Notes: generated from the letters alone by a model not told the origin. 64,000 nucleotides of DNA from Allolobophora icterica (GCA_963556255.1 OY744604.1:76214736-76278735), one strand, 5' to 3'; counted from the stretch's first letter, positions 12,196 to 22,812 are shown. Numbers and translations are program-made.

Positions 12196-12334
12196 CACTG
12201 GCGTAAACTTGTACAAAATATTGGGGGAAGGGGAATTGGTTATTCATTCCGCACTTGTTGCATTGGATGCACAGTTCATCTCAATTATTGGGGAGGGCAC
12301 GTGCCCTGGCTGCCCCCCAGAGTCTACGCCTATG
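12196..12334. mobile_element. Degenerate inverted-repeat element (CACTGGCGTA ends)
   Basis: The left end CACTGGCGTAAAC and the right end, reverse complemented, CATAGGCGTAGAC form imperfect terminal repeats. A partial relative with CACTGGCGTAGACTTGTCC and AATATTGGGGGA starts at 14871. No convincing target duplication is left. Confidence 0.45.
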
Positions 12335-12439
12335 GGTAGGAGTATTATAAAAAGAATTAGTAAAAGCTAAATCAGGATAGGGCTACTACAGGCGTATTAG
12401 GCCTACATTCGCAATATGCGGAAGAATGTCAGGTGCACT

Positions 12440-13185
12440 GTGACTTCGATGAATGCAAGGTTTTTCTGTACGCCATGACAGCTTCTGCGGTAGGCCTAGA
12501 ATCGAATCTGAAATCGCAGGCATATGGACGTCTAATCTTTTTACACAATGGAGGCTCGTTCGGTGTATTTAAGTTATTAAACCATCACACACGGCGTGAC
12601 ATAATATCTCACGTGACATACCTTCTTGGATAAAAGAAGTCCTTTGATGGAAAAGCGAACAAAGCGAGACATGTAAATTATCGTACCCAAGCGTTGCTAT
12701 AATTAGGATGATGGTTATTCATTGGACAACTGGCTACAGCGTAGGCCTATGGCAGAGCTCCAGCAGCCGGCTTATAATAATATTAAATACAAAATTGATA
12801 ACGAAAATGCCTTTTGCAGCATGGAGGTTGCAATCGAGATATCGAGACGCAAAACAGGGAGGGGAAGGTCAGTCGCGGGAATCAGCTAATTCAAAGGCGC
12901 TTACTCAAAACGAAATCAGCAGGCAGGTAATGTCAGTTTCGGCTACAAGACATATTCCAAGGGTTAGTGAGGTAGGCAATCAGACGGCTACGGTGGATGG
13001 TGTTTTGAATTGGAGCGGTAAGACAGGCAAGGGGAAGAGAAGGAATATGGATAACATTTGTGGAAAAAAGGTGTTTCAAGTTTTGATGATAGTTCAAAGC
13101 CCCGCAAACTGCATGGTCCGATTAAGCCTAATTTTTATAGTTTCCGTTGTCCTTATGATAATAAAACCATATTATATTTAAAGCA
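12440..13185. other. Unassigned stretch with a plus-strand open frame
   Basis: A plus-strand frame at about 12708-13181 is open but starts in low-complexity residues. Its middle part (residues about 35-115) is polar and resembles no domain I know. Part of it is the inverted relative of 10385-10500, which suggests repeat-derived sequence. Confidence 0.3.
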
Positions 13186-13189
13186 GGAT

Positions 13190-14290
13190 ATGTTGCATAT
13201 TTCTTGTTTATCGTATATGCAACCGTTTTATGTGACCAGATGCACTTTATGCCATAGCATCAGCAATAAAATTCAGTAACAATTGTTGAATTTTATTGAC
13301 AGTGACTAATGAAAGACACTTTAAAAGACCAGTATAAACACAGGAACACAAAGGAAGACTAAGACACTCGGACAAACCTACTGACTCGGATATGTAGGCC
13401 TATATTTGGCTATTTATATAGCACGTTTTAACTAACTACTCTAGGTTTATAATTATTTGTTTCTAGCAGTGCTTTTTCAGCCAGAACGCACCGGAACGGC
13501 GTTCCGGCACCTTTTGCCAGCTACTAAAAAATAATTTATTTATTTTAACATTAAAAACAATAATTTAGTTATTTTAATTTAAGTTCAGTGTTTTGAACTG
13601 TTTTCAGTGTTTATTGAGACTCCTCCCAACCCCCAACCCAGTTTTTTTCGGGATTCTAGCCCGACCATAATTGTTCCGTTCCGGAACCTATTGTTTCGTT
13701 CCGGAACCTTTTTTTACAGAAAAAGCACTGGTTTCTAGTAAACTGACATTCGGATATTGCTCATCATAGACTACATAACATAAACAGAACATTGCAGTAA
13801 TATCAAACATGCATCTAAAATGACAATTCTTTGGCTGTTTTTTGTATTCAGATTATGATAGACACTTAATATATATAATTATGAAAGACCCTTTTTGCCT
13901 TTTTACTTGCAGTTATAGAAAGCGTTCATCCGGTGGACAATTATTTAATCTAGGCCTACTCGAAGTTTGTAGATGAAAGCTTTGAGGAGAGTCCTAGATG
14001 TATTCAATTCTATTAAATCGAAATTGATGTTATATTCTGTTACGCAGTTTAAAACACGAAATATGTACGCTCAAAATTATTCATGATTATACCCAAGGTA
14101 TAGTTAATGCTACCTTTATTTGATGAAAACTTATTCGCCAAAAATATGATAGAAAGAGCGAGGACTGTAATTGCAAGTTACTAAAGTTTGTCTTAAACAA
14201 AGTTGGTCTGCTATAAAAATATAAGATAACACGGTATTGCAGTGTCCTGTCATATTCTGCATCTCTGTGTCCTGAATACTTTCCTACTAA
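13190..14290. repeat. Diverged duplicated block, copy 1 of 40200-40990
   Basis: The two blocks align throughout: TATGCAACCGTTTTAT, CAGTATAAACACAGGAACA, ATATCAAACATGCATCTAAA, GGCTGTTTTTTGTATTCAG, GTGGACAATT, CTGTTACGCAG, TGTGTCCTGAATACTT. Copy 1 carries an extra hAT insertion at 13467-13730 that copy 2 lacks. Both copies are AT-rich and seem non-coding. Confidence 0.85.
13467..13730. mobile_element. hAT MITE, 264 bp, TSD GTTTCTAG, empty site known
   Basis: The ends CAGTGCTTTTTCAG and CAGAAAAAGCACTG form 14-bp terminal repeats with one mismatch. GTTTCTAG flanks both sides (13459-13466 and 13731-13738). The paralogous block at 40.43 kb has TTTGTTTCTAGTAGACTGAA with a single GTTTCTAG and no insert, so the target duplication is proven inside the window. 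Subterminal CGGAACGGCGTTCCGG is palindromic. Confidence 0.92.
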
Positions 14291-15170
14291 TGTGAATAAG
14301 AAAGATATGGGCTATAGTCTCTAATTTCTAACCTGACTCAATTTACGACAGGGAAATATGTGCATCGTGACGCATTTGTGGCCGATGCTCATTTCTATCT
14401 CAAGTATAGGCGTAAATTGAAATAACATACGGACTTCCCCTTACCTGTCCATGTACTGCCTTGCTTTTTTATCTGTCTTTACAGGTGTTATCCAGGCGAG
14501 GACTGACCTTTAGACTTGATTAGATTCACCTCTATCGAATTGCACAGCTACAATGCCCTAAACTGTTCTGGCTTTGCATTTGCAGTCATATGACTGCATA
14601 ATTGCAATGACAAATATTATTCTTAACAGCTGCTGCCAGCCTGTGTCAAAGCTGTTGTTTGCCTTTGGCACATGTCGACCATCTCCACAATCATAGGCCA
14701 AATCGACGGATGGCATTGTTTGCGGTAGGCTATAATCACGTTGAGCTGAAGGAGCGTAACAATGATAAAAGTGCGTCAGTTAAAAATGAAAGACGCTGTA
14801 GACGAGGTTTGACCTAATAGGCTGAAGATGTTGACAAAAAGTAGATTAACAGAATAATGATCTGTAGGCCCACTGGCGTAGACTTGTCCGAAATATTGGG
14901 GGATCGGGTCTTAAAGCCCTAGGTTTTAGGTTTGGCGGTTTCCCTCGTAGAATGAAGTGACCAACGACTGTAGGCGGTTCAAGTAAGCATCTGTCGGCCA
15001 ATGGGCGTTGATTTCATTTTGGTTTACACATCTTACAAGCATAGGCTGCTGAATTTAATTATATGCATAGCCTAGGCAACATCGTCCGCTTTGTGGAATG
15101 GAGGCGAGGCGCAGGGACGGTCGGTCGATCGGTGGTAGCCCCCACCCTAGGCCCTTCACCCTCCCTCTGG
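14291..15170. other. No gene seen
   Basis: AT-rich DNA with one partial repeat copy at 14871-14950 (see the element at 12196). No supported coding frame. Confidence 0.45.
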
Positions 15171-15270
15171 CCCTCTAGCGGTCGGACGGATGGATGGAGA
15201 TGCATCGCTAGGGCAGACTAGACCCGACAGGGCATACCCCGTACAGGCCCTACCTCGATCAATTGACCAC

Positions 15271-15616
15271 TTGTATATATATAACCGAGCTGTGGGTCGA
15301 CTAATTTGTGTATACGAAAGCCAGGTAAGCTGGCTAGAGGTCATACCTGTACTTCTAGAATGTATACAAGTTGTTCCAATTATCCAAATTTACCCCCCCC
15401 ATACACTCATATTACTATGGAGTTCATTGCTATGAAGATACTTACAGGGTTGAGAAACAAGTCTGTAGTTTCTATATGCGATTAGATTGCCATGAACAAA
15501 TACGAACTTACTATTGTGGTAGATGGCGATCAAGAGGAAGCCATACGGGCATTTTTTGCTCACAACAACTGGAATTTTGAAAAAATTGGTAATTATGAAG
15601 ACGATGCGTATATATA
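15271..15616 (+). CDS. Possible host gene 5' end cut by the LTR element
   Basis: A TATATATATAA box lies near 15272-15281, a donor-like CCAGGTAAGC near 15320, and an acceptor-like CTTACAG near 15448. From ATG 15492 the frame reads MNKYELTIVVDGDQEEAIRA and then FFAHNNWNFEKI and NYEDDAY, up to the LTR start at 15617. The composition looks coding. I do not recognise the protein, and what follows belongs to the LTR. After the 3' LTR only a TA repeat follows, so the rest of the gene is not visible. Each signal alone is weak. Confidence 0.3.
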
Positions 15617-17834
15617 TGTGGCGGTCAAGGCCACAGTGCGTAAGTGGGAAGATTTATTTTATGCGAATAGCATCGTTTTCTTTCAGTTTACATGCGAAGG
15701 GAACAGCATCGTTTCTCTTAATTTTTCATGCGAAGACCCAGCATCGATCATTTAATTTTTATTTAATTTCAATAGGCGACGGTCCGGCAACGACCGTGAT
15801 AGGGAAGCCCGATCGACGGTGTAAAGCCAGCGCATAGCGAGCAGACGCGTTAATTTGGGATGCATAGAGCCTGCCTCACGGTGTGCTGCTTTATACGTGA
15901 AGAGTTGGTTCGACTCTTCATACATAGCAATACTGTTCAACAGCGTTGTTGGTTAGCGATTCAGTTACCGATTCAAATATACTGCACTCAGTGTGGTAGG
16001 CGAGTGATTTTGGTTACGACAGAGTCAGAGTTCGAGTTTCCGGTTAGTACAAATATATTTACGGACGAAAGGGGCGTTCGAATAATATAATCAGGCGATC
16101 CCGAGTACAGCTAAAGAAGTTCACTGTTGGGAGACGGGCCGACAGCGCCGATCCCTCAGTTGATCGCGAAGCGGGCTAGATCCCGATCGTGGGAAATCTA
16201 CGGCTGAGTAATACTCGGGGAAGGATACCGTTGATACACAGGAAAACCAATTCAGTGTGAGATCGAAAACCAGGGTGAATTTGGCGACGGGCAGGAAAGT
16301 CCCTCTTGGGTTTTGAAGAACTCCGCGATCGGAGCTTGTCCGGTAACCCATGAGAGTAGAGGTGACCTTCTTAAGGTAGCCATTTTCTGGAATTCTGAAA
16401 TCCTTGAAACCAAGGGTGAATTTGGCGTCGGGCAAGGAAATCCCTCTTGGAGTTCGAAGAACTCCAAGATCCGACAGTGTTTGGTTTTACCCACTGAGAC
16501 GAGTTTTACGCGATTTCGGCGTACTCGACACAGGGGAAGTTCTACGCACTTTCGGCGTACTCGACACAAGGGAAGTTCTACGCACTTTCGGCGTACTCGG
16601 CCGGGAGGATTTTACGCGACTTCGGCGTCCTCGGCTGGGAGAGTTTTACGCGACTTCGGCACTCGGTGAAGTGACCGTCGGGATACCTGAAAAAACCAGT
16701 TTAGTACAAAAACGATAATAAGGGTAAATTTGGCGACAGGCAGGATCGGAGCTTGTCCGGTTACCTGTGAGAGTAAGCGTGACCCTCGTTAGGGAACCAA
16801 AATTCGGAAATTCTTGGGAACAAAATTCAGGACATTCTGGTAACCTTACGGGGTCGGCGTTACATTTGGATTGTGACACTTGGATGGCTGACACGCCGGT
16901 GGAGCGTTGGAGGGGCTCCATCGCCCGGTAACTAAAAATAGTTACTGGGAAAGACCGCTGTTACCGAAAGACCGCAGTACGGGAAAAGACCGCCCGACAA
17001 CTGATTACAGTGCGGTAAGACCAGGAAAACGATAGAGTCAGGAAAATCTTGTATTCAAGCCAATCGTTATTCAGAGCAAATAACTTGGTGATCGAAACAC
17101 GTAGTCCCGAGAACTGACCGAAGTGCGAAGTAGGGCCCACCTCGTGCGCCGGTCGGAACCCAGTTCTGCGTGCGGTTAGGGAGGTTTTAGACCTAGAACC
17201 TGTCCTATCAGAAGAGAGTGTCGTGAGACCAGTATACCGCGATAATATTACACGTGTATATATTATCGCAAGATGTTCGCGTGTTTGAGACGGCACGACG
17301 TGACGACTCGTCAGATGTACACCTTGTCCTCTCGGACAAGAGAACGTTCAGAGTTTTCCCCGATTGACGATAACTCGAGAGTCATGAGATGCAGAATGGT
17401 ACGTGAGGGTTCGGTTAAGGCGGAGAAAAAGAGGAAGTCTTGACTAAGAGATCTCACAGGAAGCTGAGGACTCCTGCCGGCAAGAGAGCGAACCCTGTTC
17501 TAAAGGACGGCCATCCTGAGGACGAGGACGTTGCCCACCCGGCGACCGCGGCAGTGGCAGAGTCCGAAAGTGAGATGGAGCTTGACAGCGACACTGTTCG
17601 CAAACAAGCGATACCCTCGGGACCTCCTCTTGGAGAAATGGGCACTGAGAGCGGAGACAGGGAACCGCTCGTCTACAGCAGAAGTAGACAGGATAGTGAC
17701 CCGGGCGACTCCAGAAGGTCAGTTGGCTGGAGCCGAACCCAGCCCGACGACGAAGCAGCGTCTCGGGTAAGACCGACACAAATTGGTACCACGTCTGATG
17801 AAGGGTTAGTTGATCTCGAGCGACGAACGTCACA
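15617..17834 (+). repeat. 5' LTR, 2,218 bp, with internal repeats
   Basis: The boundary is set by the point where 15617 and 24577 begin to match and by the shared end at 17834 and 26794. I saw no difference between the LTRs over the lines compared. A TATA-like TATATATTA lies at about 17257, 180 bases before the Gag frame opens, which would make most of the LTR U3. The LTR is much longer than the few hundred bases usual in the family. Several open frames on both strands inside it look like chance. Confidence 0.95.
16272..16760 (+). repeat. Imperfect direct repeats inside the LTR
   Basis: The phrase GGGTGAATTTGGCGACGGGC starts at about 16273, recurs about 137 bases later as GGGTGAATTTGGCGTCGGGC, and again near 16721 as GGGTAAATTTGGCGACAGGC. 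Between 16500 and 16670 a unit of about 36 bases ending TTTCGGCGTACTCG or ACTTCGGCGTCCTCG is repeated five times. The same array exists in the 3' LTR. Repeated regulatory sites or RNA packaging structures are possible; the sequence alone does not decide. Confidence 0.75.
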
Positions 17835-20800
17835 AACTGGTACCAGAAGTGGGGTTCTAGCGTTTTCTTGTCACAGAACCAGGCAAGGTCAGGAAGATAC
17901 CGAGGACGAGTCGGATGAAGTGCCCCATAGTGAGCACGGAGGCGCGCGTCCAAAGTTACGTAAACGGAAAAGCAAACGGAGGTTGCTTGATGAAACGGGT
18001 GCACCTGACGAAACCAGTGCATTTGAAACGGAAGCTGGAACCCGCAGTGGGCGTGAAAGAGGTTTCCATGAGGATAACGGATGGTTGATAACCGTTCCAA
18101 AGACTACTGAGGTAGTACGGAACGATGTGAATAACGAGACATTCACACACTGGCGAGAGACCGTTGGTGAGAGTAGGTTTGACAGGTCCAAACCACTCGT
18201 CGACAATAGATCGGAGAACCTTGTGCAGGTTCAAGTACCTAGTATCGTACGGGGCAGGCAACCTGTACAGTTGAGACAGGCTTGTGATAGGCCAAGAGAC
18301 ATTGAGACAGGCCTGAAACCGCGGGGTGACGCGGTAGTGCAGAAAACGAGTGGTGACATCGTGGCGCATCAGCGAAACGAAGGTAATCGAGTACCGTTTA
18401 CCAACATGGAAGAAGGTCGCCCAAGACCTGTGACAGATGAGGTAGATTGGCAAGCGGAGATGTCTTACCTGCGACAGAGTGTGGCAATGATGAGTTCGAA
18501 ACTTGAAGAACTGTCTGTTCCTGCTGCTCAGCATGCGAAGTCTTACCAACGCGAGACATCGGGGAAACCTACGGGCCCAGGTTACCAGATGGATCGCCGA
18601 GGGAAGCTGCAGATCGAAGAGTCGGCACGGAGCCGAGGTAACACAGAGACACGCGAGGAAGTTTCGCTTTCGGAAACTTCGGAAAAGTTACGTAGCCGCT
18701 ATCTTCCCGAGGACAGCGGGAGAGAGTCACACGGAAAAACGGCAAGGCAATCGAGTCGACAACGTCTGTTGACAAGAGGAAGAGTTGAGGCGAAATTACG
18801 TTCGTCAGTGAGTTCTTCGGATTCAGACACCGATAGTGTTGGTCCAGAAGAGGCCATGAGAACCGGAGTTTTTGACAGGAAAAACCTCCGCCAACGAGGA
18901 AGACACGAGAGTTATGAGAAAACTGAAAGGGAGACGTATGGTAAGGAACGTCTACCAGAGTACGAGAGACGTGGTTTAAAACAGGCACTTGATAGAGAAA
19001 CCGAGAGAGAATCGAACATGGGAAGAGACAGAGATCATTTGGCCTGGGATGAGACCCACGAGCGGTACTCTAAAGGGCACAAACCAGATTCGAGAAGTCG
19101 TAATTGTCTTAGGTACGACGAATCTGACAGACCGCCAGAGTCAGGGAAAAGAGATATTCGCGAAGAAGACAGAAGAGTTACGTTCGTCAACGGAAACTCT
19201 CAGAGTTCTCGCAATAAATATAAACGATCGGAGTCCAAAGACTACGAAGGTGGTGAGCCTCGTAGAAAAGGTCAGAGACAGGCTGAGTACATCTCTGATG
19301 AAGACAGTGCAACGTCAGGCGACCGAGAGATGACTACGATGTCTTCTAAGTGGCGTACAGGGAAGACGTTGGGTACTCTGAGGGGACAGAGTCGGCACCG
19401 GTCAGTGGTGAGGACAGACGAGGAAAACGGTTCCAGGAGTAACGATGAGGACAACCGGAGAGGAAATCCCAAGAAGAGTGTCGGAAGATCACTTGTTACG
19501 CGGACAAGAGGCGACGACCGATCGGATCGCGGTATACGAATCAAGCTAGAGAAGTACGACGGCAAGTCAGCGATCGCAGCCTTTCTAGCAAAGTTCGAAG
19601 TTTGTGCACGGTGCAACCGGTGGAGTGATCAGGAAAAAGCAGACCAGTTAATGTGTGCCCTAACGGGTCCCGCTTCGCAGCTGTTGTGGGACATGGGTGC
19701 ACAGAGGGATGTGTCTTGGCGAGAACTTGTTGAGCGGCTTAAGGCCCGGTACGGGTCTGATGACCAAACTAGCCTATATCGGATGAAACTTCGCACTTAC
19801 CGGCAGGCTCATGGAGAAACTCTGAGTAGTGTAGTGCAGGAAGTAAGGAGGCTAATGGCTTTGGCATACCCAGGACCAACAAGTGATATCGTCGAGACGG
19901 TCGCTTGTGACGCTTTCATTGATGCACTGGCAAACCAGGATTTGGGGCAGAAGGTGCGCGAGCGAGAACCAGTTAACCTCGAAGCGGCGTATAAACATGC
20001 GGTGAGGTTGGATGCCTATGGTCGATCTTCGACACAAGGTGGTGATTTAGACCGGAGACACGCGAGAGTTAAAGTTACCATGGAAGACCGAAAAGACTCG
20101 AGCACTGAGGGGCAACAGTCTCGTCGTCTAGAAGATCTCGAGCGAAAGATTAAAAATCTTTCAAGAGAACTTGATCGAGTGACAATAAATCAGAATTTGG
20201 GCATCGTCCCGAGAAAACCTCATGAAAGGGAGAACAGTTCTGATCTAGCTGTGGGAGATCAGAGGACAACCGAACCAAATGTGGGATGGCGACGGATTTA
20301 TCCGCCCACACGGTTGCGTAACCCGGATATCGAATGCTACTTGTGCAAACGAAAAGGACACATAAAGCGATTTTGTCCTCAGAGAAACGCTGAGACGAAT
20401 GGTGCAACCGGTACCAGTGAACCTACAAAGGCTGAACCGATACAAGAGGAAACCCAAAACCGACTGGTCAAAGGCAGTAGGGTGGCCTACGTGGTTGCGA
20501 GACTGGCAGGAAAACGTATACACTGTCTACTTGATTCTGGAAGTGAAATGTCACTTGTGCCACGACGTTTCGTGCTAGACGCTGTGCTAGTACCGTCAGA
20601 ACAGCGACTCCTAGCCGCTAATGGAAGTCAGATTAAGGTGGATGGTGAAACTAACCTTAAGATTCGGATCGGAAAGCAGGTGTACCCTGTACCCTGTCTA
20701 GTTACAGACCAAGTGACAGAAGTGATCTTGGGGTTATCTTGGCTGGAAGCCAATCAGGCAAGATGGGACTTCGCAAGTCGATGCGTTTTCCTTGGGAGCG

Positions 20801-22524
20801 AGAAGATCCCTCTGAAAGAGGTCGTTACCGAGTCCATGTGCCGGAGGGTTATTGTGCAAGAGGACATAATAGTTCCTCCAAGGAGCGAAGTTGACGTTCC
20901 AGCTTGGGTAGTATACCCGCATTTCCAAAAGGATAACGAAGATTGGACGACCATTCCAATGGAATTATCAAAAGATTTGATAATCGGACGTACGTTGGTG
21001 ACAGGAAGAGACACGGAAGTGTGGATCAGGATGTTGAATGTTGGAGACAGAGATTCGCTAGTCAAGAAACGGACTGAATGTCCGCTGGAGCGAGTGAACG
21101 TAGTCGATGTGACAGTTAATCGAGCCAGAACGGAATCGTATGATGAGCCTTACCGAAGCGAAAATCCGGAGAAGCCTATGGGCCCAGGTTATCCGGAGGA
21201 ACGCCGAGGAAAGCAGCAAAGTACGATTGACCGGTTTGGATCGAAGATTAGTACAACGGCCAGTGTGGCGGAGCAGACGCTCAACCCACTTGCCGAACAG
21301 ACCCTAAAACGACTATGGGAAGAAGTGCCAACAGACATTTCGGAAGAAGAGCGAATCAGGTTACGAAAACTTGTGCTAACGTACAGCGCAACGTTTTCCC
21401 TTAACGAAAGTGATAACGGTTTCACTTCGGTGATCCAACACGAGATCGATACAGGACAAGAGAAACCAGTTCGGCAACCTTTGAGACGTCAACCGCTTTC
21501 CATGTTACCGGAAGTTGATCGTCAGGTAGAAGACATGTTGAGACAAGGAATCATTGAACCTTCGATATCGGAATGGGCATCCAATGTCGTAATGGTTAAG
21601 AAAAAGGATGGCAGTATGCGTTTCTGTATCGATTACAGGCAACTGAACCTGAAGACACGGAAAGATGCTCATCCGTTACCCCTTATCCGCGAGAGTTTAG
21701 ATACCCTGGGTGGCGCCAGATGGTACAGTACGTTCGATTTGAGAGCAGGTTATCACCAGATGGCCTTGCACCCAAGAGACAAACACAAGACCGGGTTCGT
21801 TACGAGAAGGGGCAGCTTCCAATTCAAAGTGTTACCTTTCGGATTGTGCAATAGTCCGGCCTCGTTTTGTCGACTAATGAACTTAGTCTTGACAGGGCTA
21901 AACTATGACATCTGTCTGGTTTACTTGGATGACATAATTGTGTTCTCGAGAGACGTAGAGACGCACATGCAACGTCTAGAGATGATTTTCAGGAGATTAC
22001 AAGAGTATAATCTCAAGCTGAAACCATCCAAATGTTACCTGTTACAACAGAGAGTATTGTTTCTTGGTCACGTTTTGAGTGAAGAAGGGGTCGCGACGGA
22101 TCCGAGCAAGATCAAGGCCGTAGAAGAATGGTCTGCTCCTCGGAACTTGAGGCAAGTCAGATCCTTCGTTGGTCTTTGCTCCTATTACCGACGTTTCATA
22201 CATGATTTCGCGGTGGTAGCTCAACCACTTCATTTTCTGACCAGGAAAAATGTACCGTTCCATTGGACTGACGAATGTCAGGGAGCTTTCGAAGAACTTA
22301 AACGAAAGTTGGTTTCCGCACCTATACTTGGGTTACCGAACGACGAGGGCCAGTACATCCTAGATACGGATGCCTCGGCATACGCCATTGGAGCGGTGTT
22401 ATCGCAAGTACAAGAAGGAGAAGAGACAGTGATTTGTTACGCGAGTCGGCTCTTGTCGACGGCGGAACGGAACTATAACGTTACCAGGCGAGAGTTGTTA
22501 GCTGTGGTAGTATACGGCGAGTGA
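17419..22524 (+). CDS. gag-pol: Gag-Pol polyprotein of the Ty3/gypsy element, 3' end altered
   Basis: One frame is open from 17419; no ATG occurs before 17575. Counting from TTG 17440, residues 1-690 are polar and rich in Arg, Glu and Ser and look disordered. A capsid-like Gag domain spans about 698-860. A zinc knuckle CYLCKRKGHIKRFC begins at 966. The aspartic protease has LLDSGSE (Asp1032) and ILGLSWL (1096). Reverse transcriptase has DYRQLN (1398) and the YLDD box (1495-1498). RNase H starts at LDTDAS (Asp1642) and has Glu1685. The frame stops right after LLAVVV, where RNase H should continue. Gag and Pol share one frame. The start inside the LTR is unusual. Confidence 0.9.
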   Translation, partial: GGEKEEVLTKRSHRKLRTPAGKRANPVLKDGHPEDEDVAHPATAAVAESESEMELDSDTVRKQAIPSGPPLGEMGTESGDREPLVYSRSRQDSDPGDSRRSVGWSRTQPDDEAASRVRPTQIGTTSDEGLVDLERRTSQTGTRSGVLAFSCHRTRQGQEDTEDESDEVPHSEHGGARPKLRKRKSKRRLLDETGAPDETSAFETEAGTRSGRERGFHEDNGWLITVPKTTEVVRNDVNNETFTHWRETVGESRFDRSKPLVDNRSENLVQVQVPSIVRGRQPVQLRQACDRPRDIETGLKPRGDAVVQKTSGDIVAHQRNEGNRVPFTNMEEGRPRPVTDEVDWQAEMSYLRQSVAMMSSKLEELSVPAAQHAKSYQRETSGKPTGPGYQMDRRGKLQIEESARSRGNTETREEVSLSETSEKLRSRYLPEDSGRESHGKTARQSSRQRLLTRGRVEAKLRSSVSSSDSDTDSVGPEEAMRTGVFDRKNLRQRGRHESYEKTERETYGKERLPEYERRGLKQALDRETERESNMGRDRDHLAWDETHERYSKGHKPDSRSRNCLRYDESDRPPESGKRDIREEDRRVTFVNGNSQSSRNKYKRSESKDYEGGEPRRKGQRQAEYISDEDSATSGDREMTTMSSKWRTGKTLGTLRGQSRHRSVVRTDEENGSRSNDEDNRRGNPKKSVGRSLVTRTRGDDRSDRGIRIKLEKYDGKSAIAAFLAKFEVCARCNRWSDQEKADQLMCALTGPASQLLWDMGAQRDVSWRELVERLKARYGSDDQTSLYRMKLRTYRQAHGETLSSVVQEVRRLMALAYPGPTSDIVETVACDAFIDALANQDLGQKVREREPVNLEAAYKHAVRLDAYGRSSTQGGDLDRRHARVKVTMEDRKDSSTEGQQSRRLEDLERKIKNLSRELDRVTINQNLGIVPRKPHERENSSDLAVGDQRTTEPNVGWRRIYPPTRLRNPDIECYLCKRKGHIKRFCPQRNAETNGATGTSEPTKAEPIQEETQNRLVKGSRVAYVVARLAGKRIHCLLDSGSEMSLVPRRFVLDAVLVPSEQRLLAANGSQIKVDGETNLKIRIGKQVYPVPCLVTDQVTEVILGLSWLEANQARWDFASRCVFLGSEKIPLKEVVTESMCRRVIVQEDIIVPPRSEVDVPAWVVYPHFQKDNEDWTTIPMELSKDLIIGRTLVTGRDTEVWIRMLNVGDRDSLVKKRTECPLERVNVVDVTVNRARTESYDEPYRSENPEKPMGPGYPEERRGKQQSTIDRFGSKISTTASVAEQTLNPLAEQTLKRLWEEVPTDISEEERIRLRKLVLTYSATFSLNESDNGFTSVIQHEIDTGQEKPVRQPLRRQPLSMLPEVDRQVEDMLRQGIIEPSISEWASNVVMVKKKDGSMRFCIDYRQLNLKTRKDAHPLPLIRESLDTLGGARWYSTFDLRAGYHQMALHPRDKHKTGFVTRRGSFQFKVLPFGLCNSPASFCRLMNLVLTGLNYDICLVYLDDIIVFSRDVETHMQRLEMIFRRLQEYNLKLKPSKCYLLQQRVLFLGHVLSEEGVATDPSKIKAVEEWSAPRNLRQVRSFVGLCSYYRRFIHDFAVVAQPLHFLTRKNVPFHWTDECQGAFEELKRKLVSAPILGLPNDEGQYILDTDASAYAIGAVLSQVQEGEETVICYASRLLSTAERNYNVTRRELLAVVVYGE
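17838..17857 (+). promoter_or_regulatory. Primer binding site, tRNA-Leu type
   Basis: Three bases after the LTR end the sequence reads TGGTACCAGAAGTGGGGTTC. From my memory of the animal tRNA-Leu(UAA) 3' end with its CCA, 19 of these 20 bases are complementary. It would prime minus-strand cDNA synthesis. It lies inside the open Gag frame, so it is also translated if Gag starts upstream. Confidence 0.85.
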
Positions 22525-22812
22525 TTCGATCGGGTACCGGTTAAGGTTGGCGACTTGGTGGATTAGACAAGTTGCCAGTAGGGTGGTGGTTTGGATCTCT
22601 AGCACCATTAAACAGGCTGTCGTCAGTACGGTTCGCAGGAGATGGGCTTCTCTTAGATGCTCAGGCTATCATCGTTACTTGGCGTTCGTGCGGGGTGCGG
22701 AGATGGATGGGTCTGGATTGAGTACTTGACCGAGTAAGTCGTCCAGATGACCGAGGTATTCCGCCCTATAACCAGTGGTACAATGGTTCCTTGCTTTCTA
22801 AGTGGATCTGGG
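22525..22812 (+). repeat. Segment replacing part of RNase H, copy of 24230-24505
   Basis: Coding homology stops at about 22518 (AVVVYGE) and resumes at about 22812 (LEMIEEFDMEICHRPG). In between lies sequence that matches the 3' noncoding region at 24230-24505: TTAAGGTTGGCGA, GTTGCCAGTAGGGTGGTGGT, AGGCTGTCG, GGCGTxCGTGCGGGGTGC, CCGCCCTATAACCA, GGTTCCTTGCT, CTAAGTGGATCTGGGTT. About 40 RNase H residues are missing by comparison with related proteins. This looks like a replacement and not a simple insertion. Confidence 0.8.

Noticed and set aside
12196..12334. 8-bp target duplication for the CACTGGCGTA element
   Set aside because: The flanks agree at only about five of eight bases, so the element is listed without one.
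16272..16300. TGGCGACGGGCAGG inside the repeat as the primer site, giving a 657-bp LTR
   Set aside because: The direct repeats extend to 17834, end in CA, and are followed by a far better tRNA-Leu match.
15752..17296. Several 60-118 codon frames on both strands inside the LTR
   Set aside because: They overlap one another, have no ATG context or domain in common, and appear in both LTRs only because the LTRs are copies. Only the frame that continues into Gag-Pol is supported.
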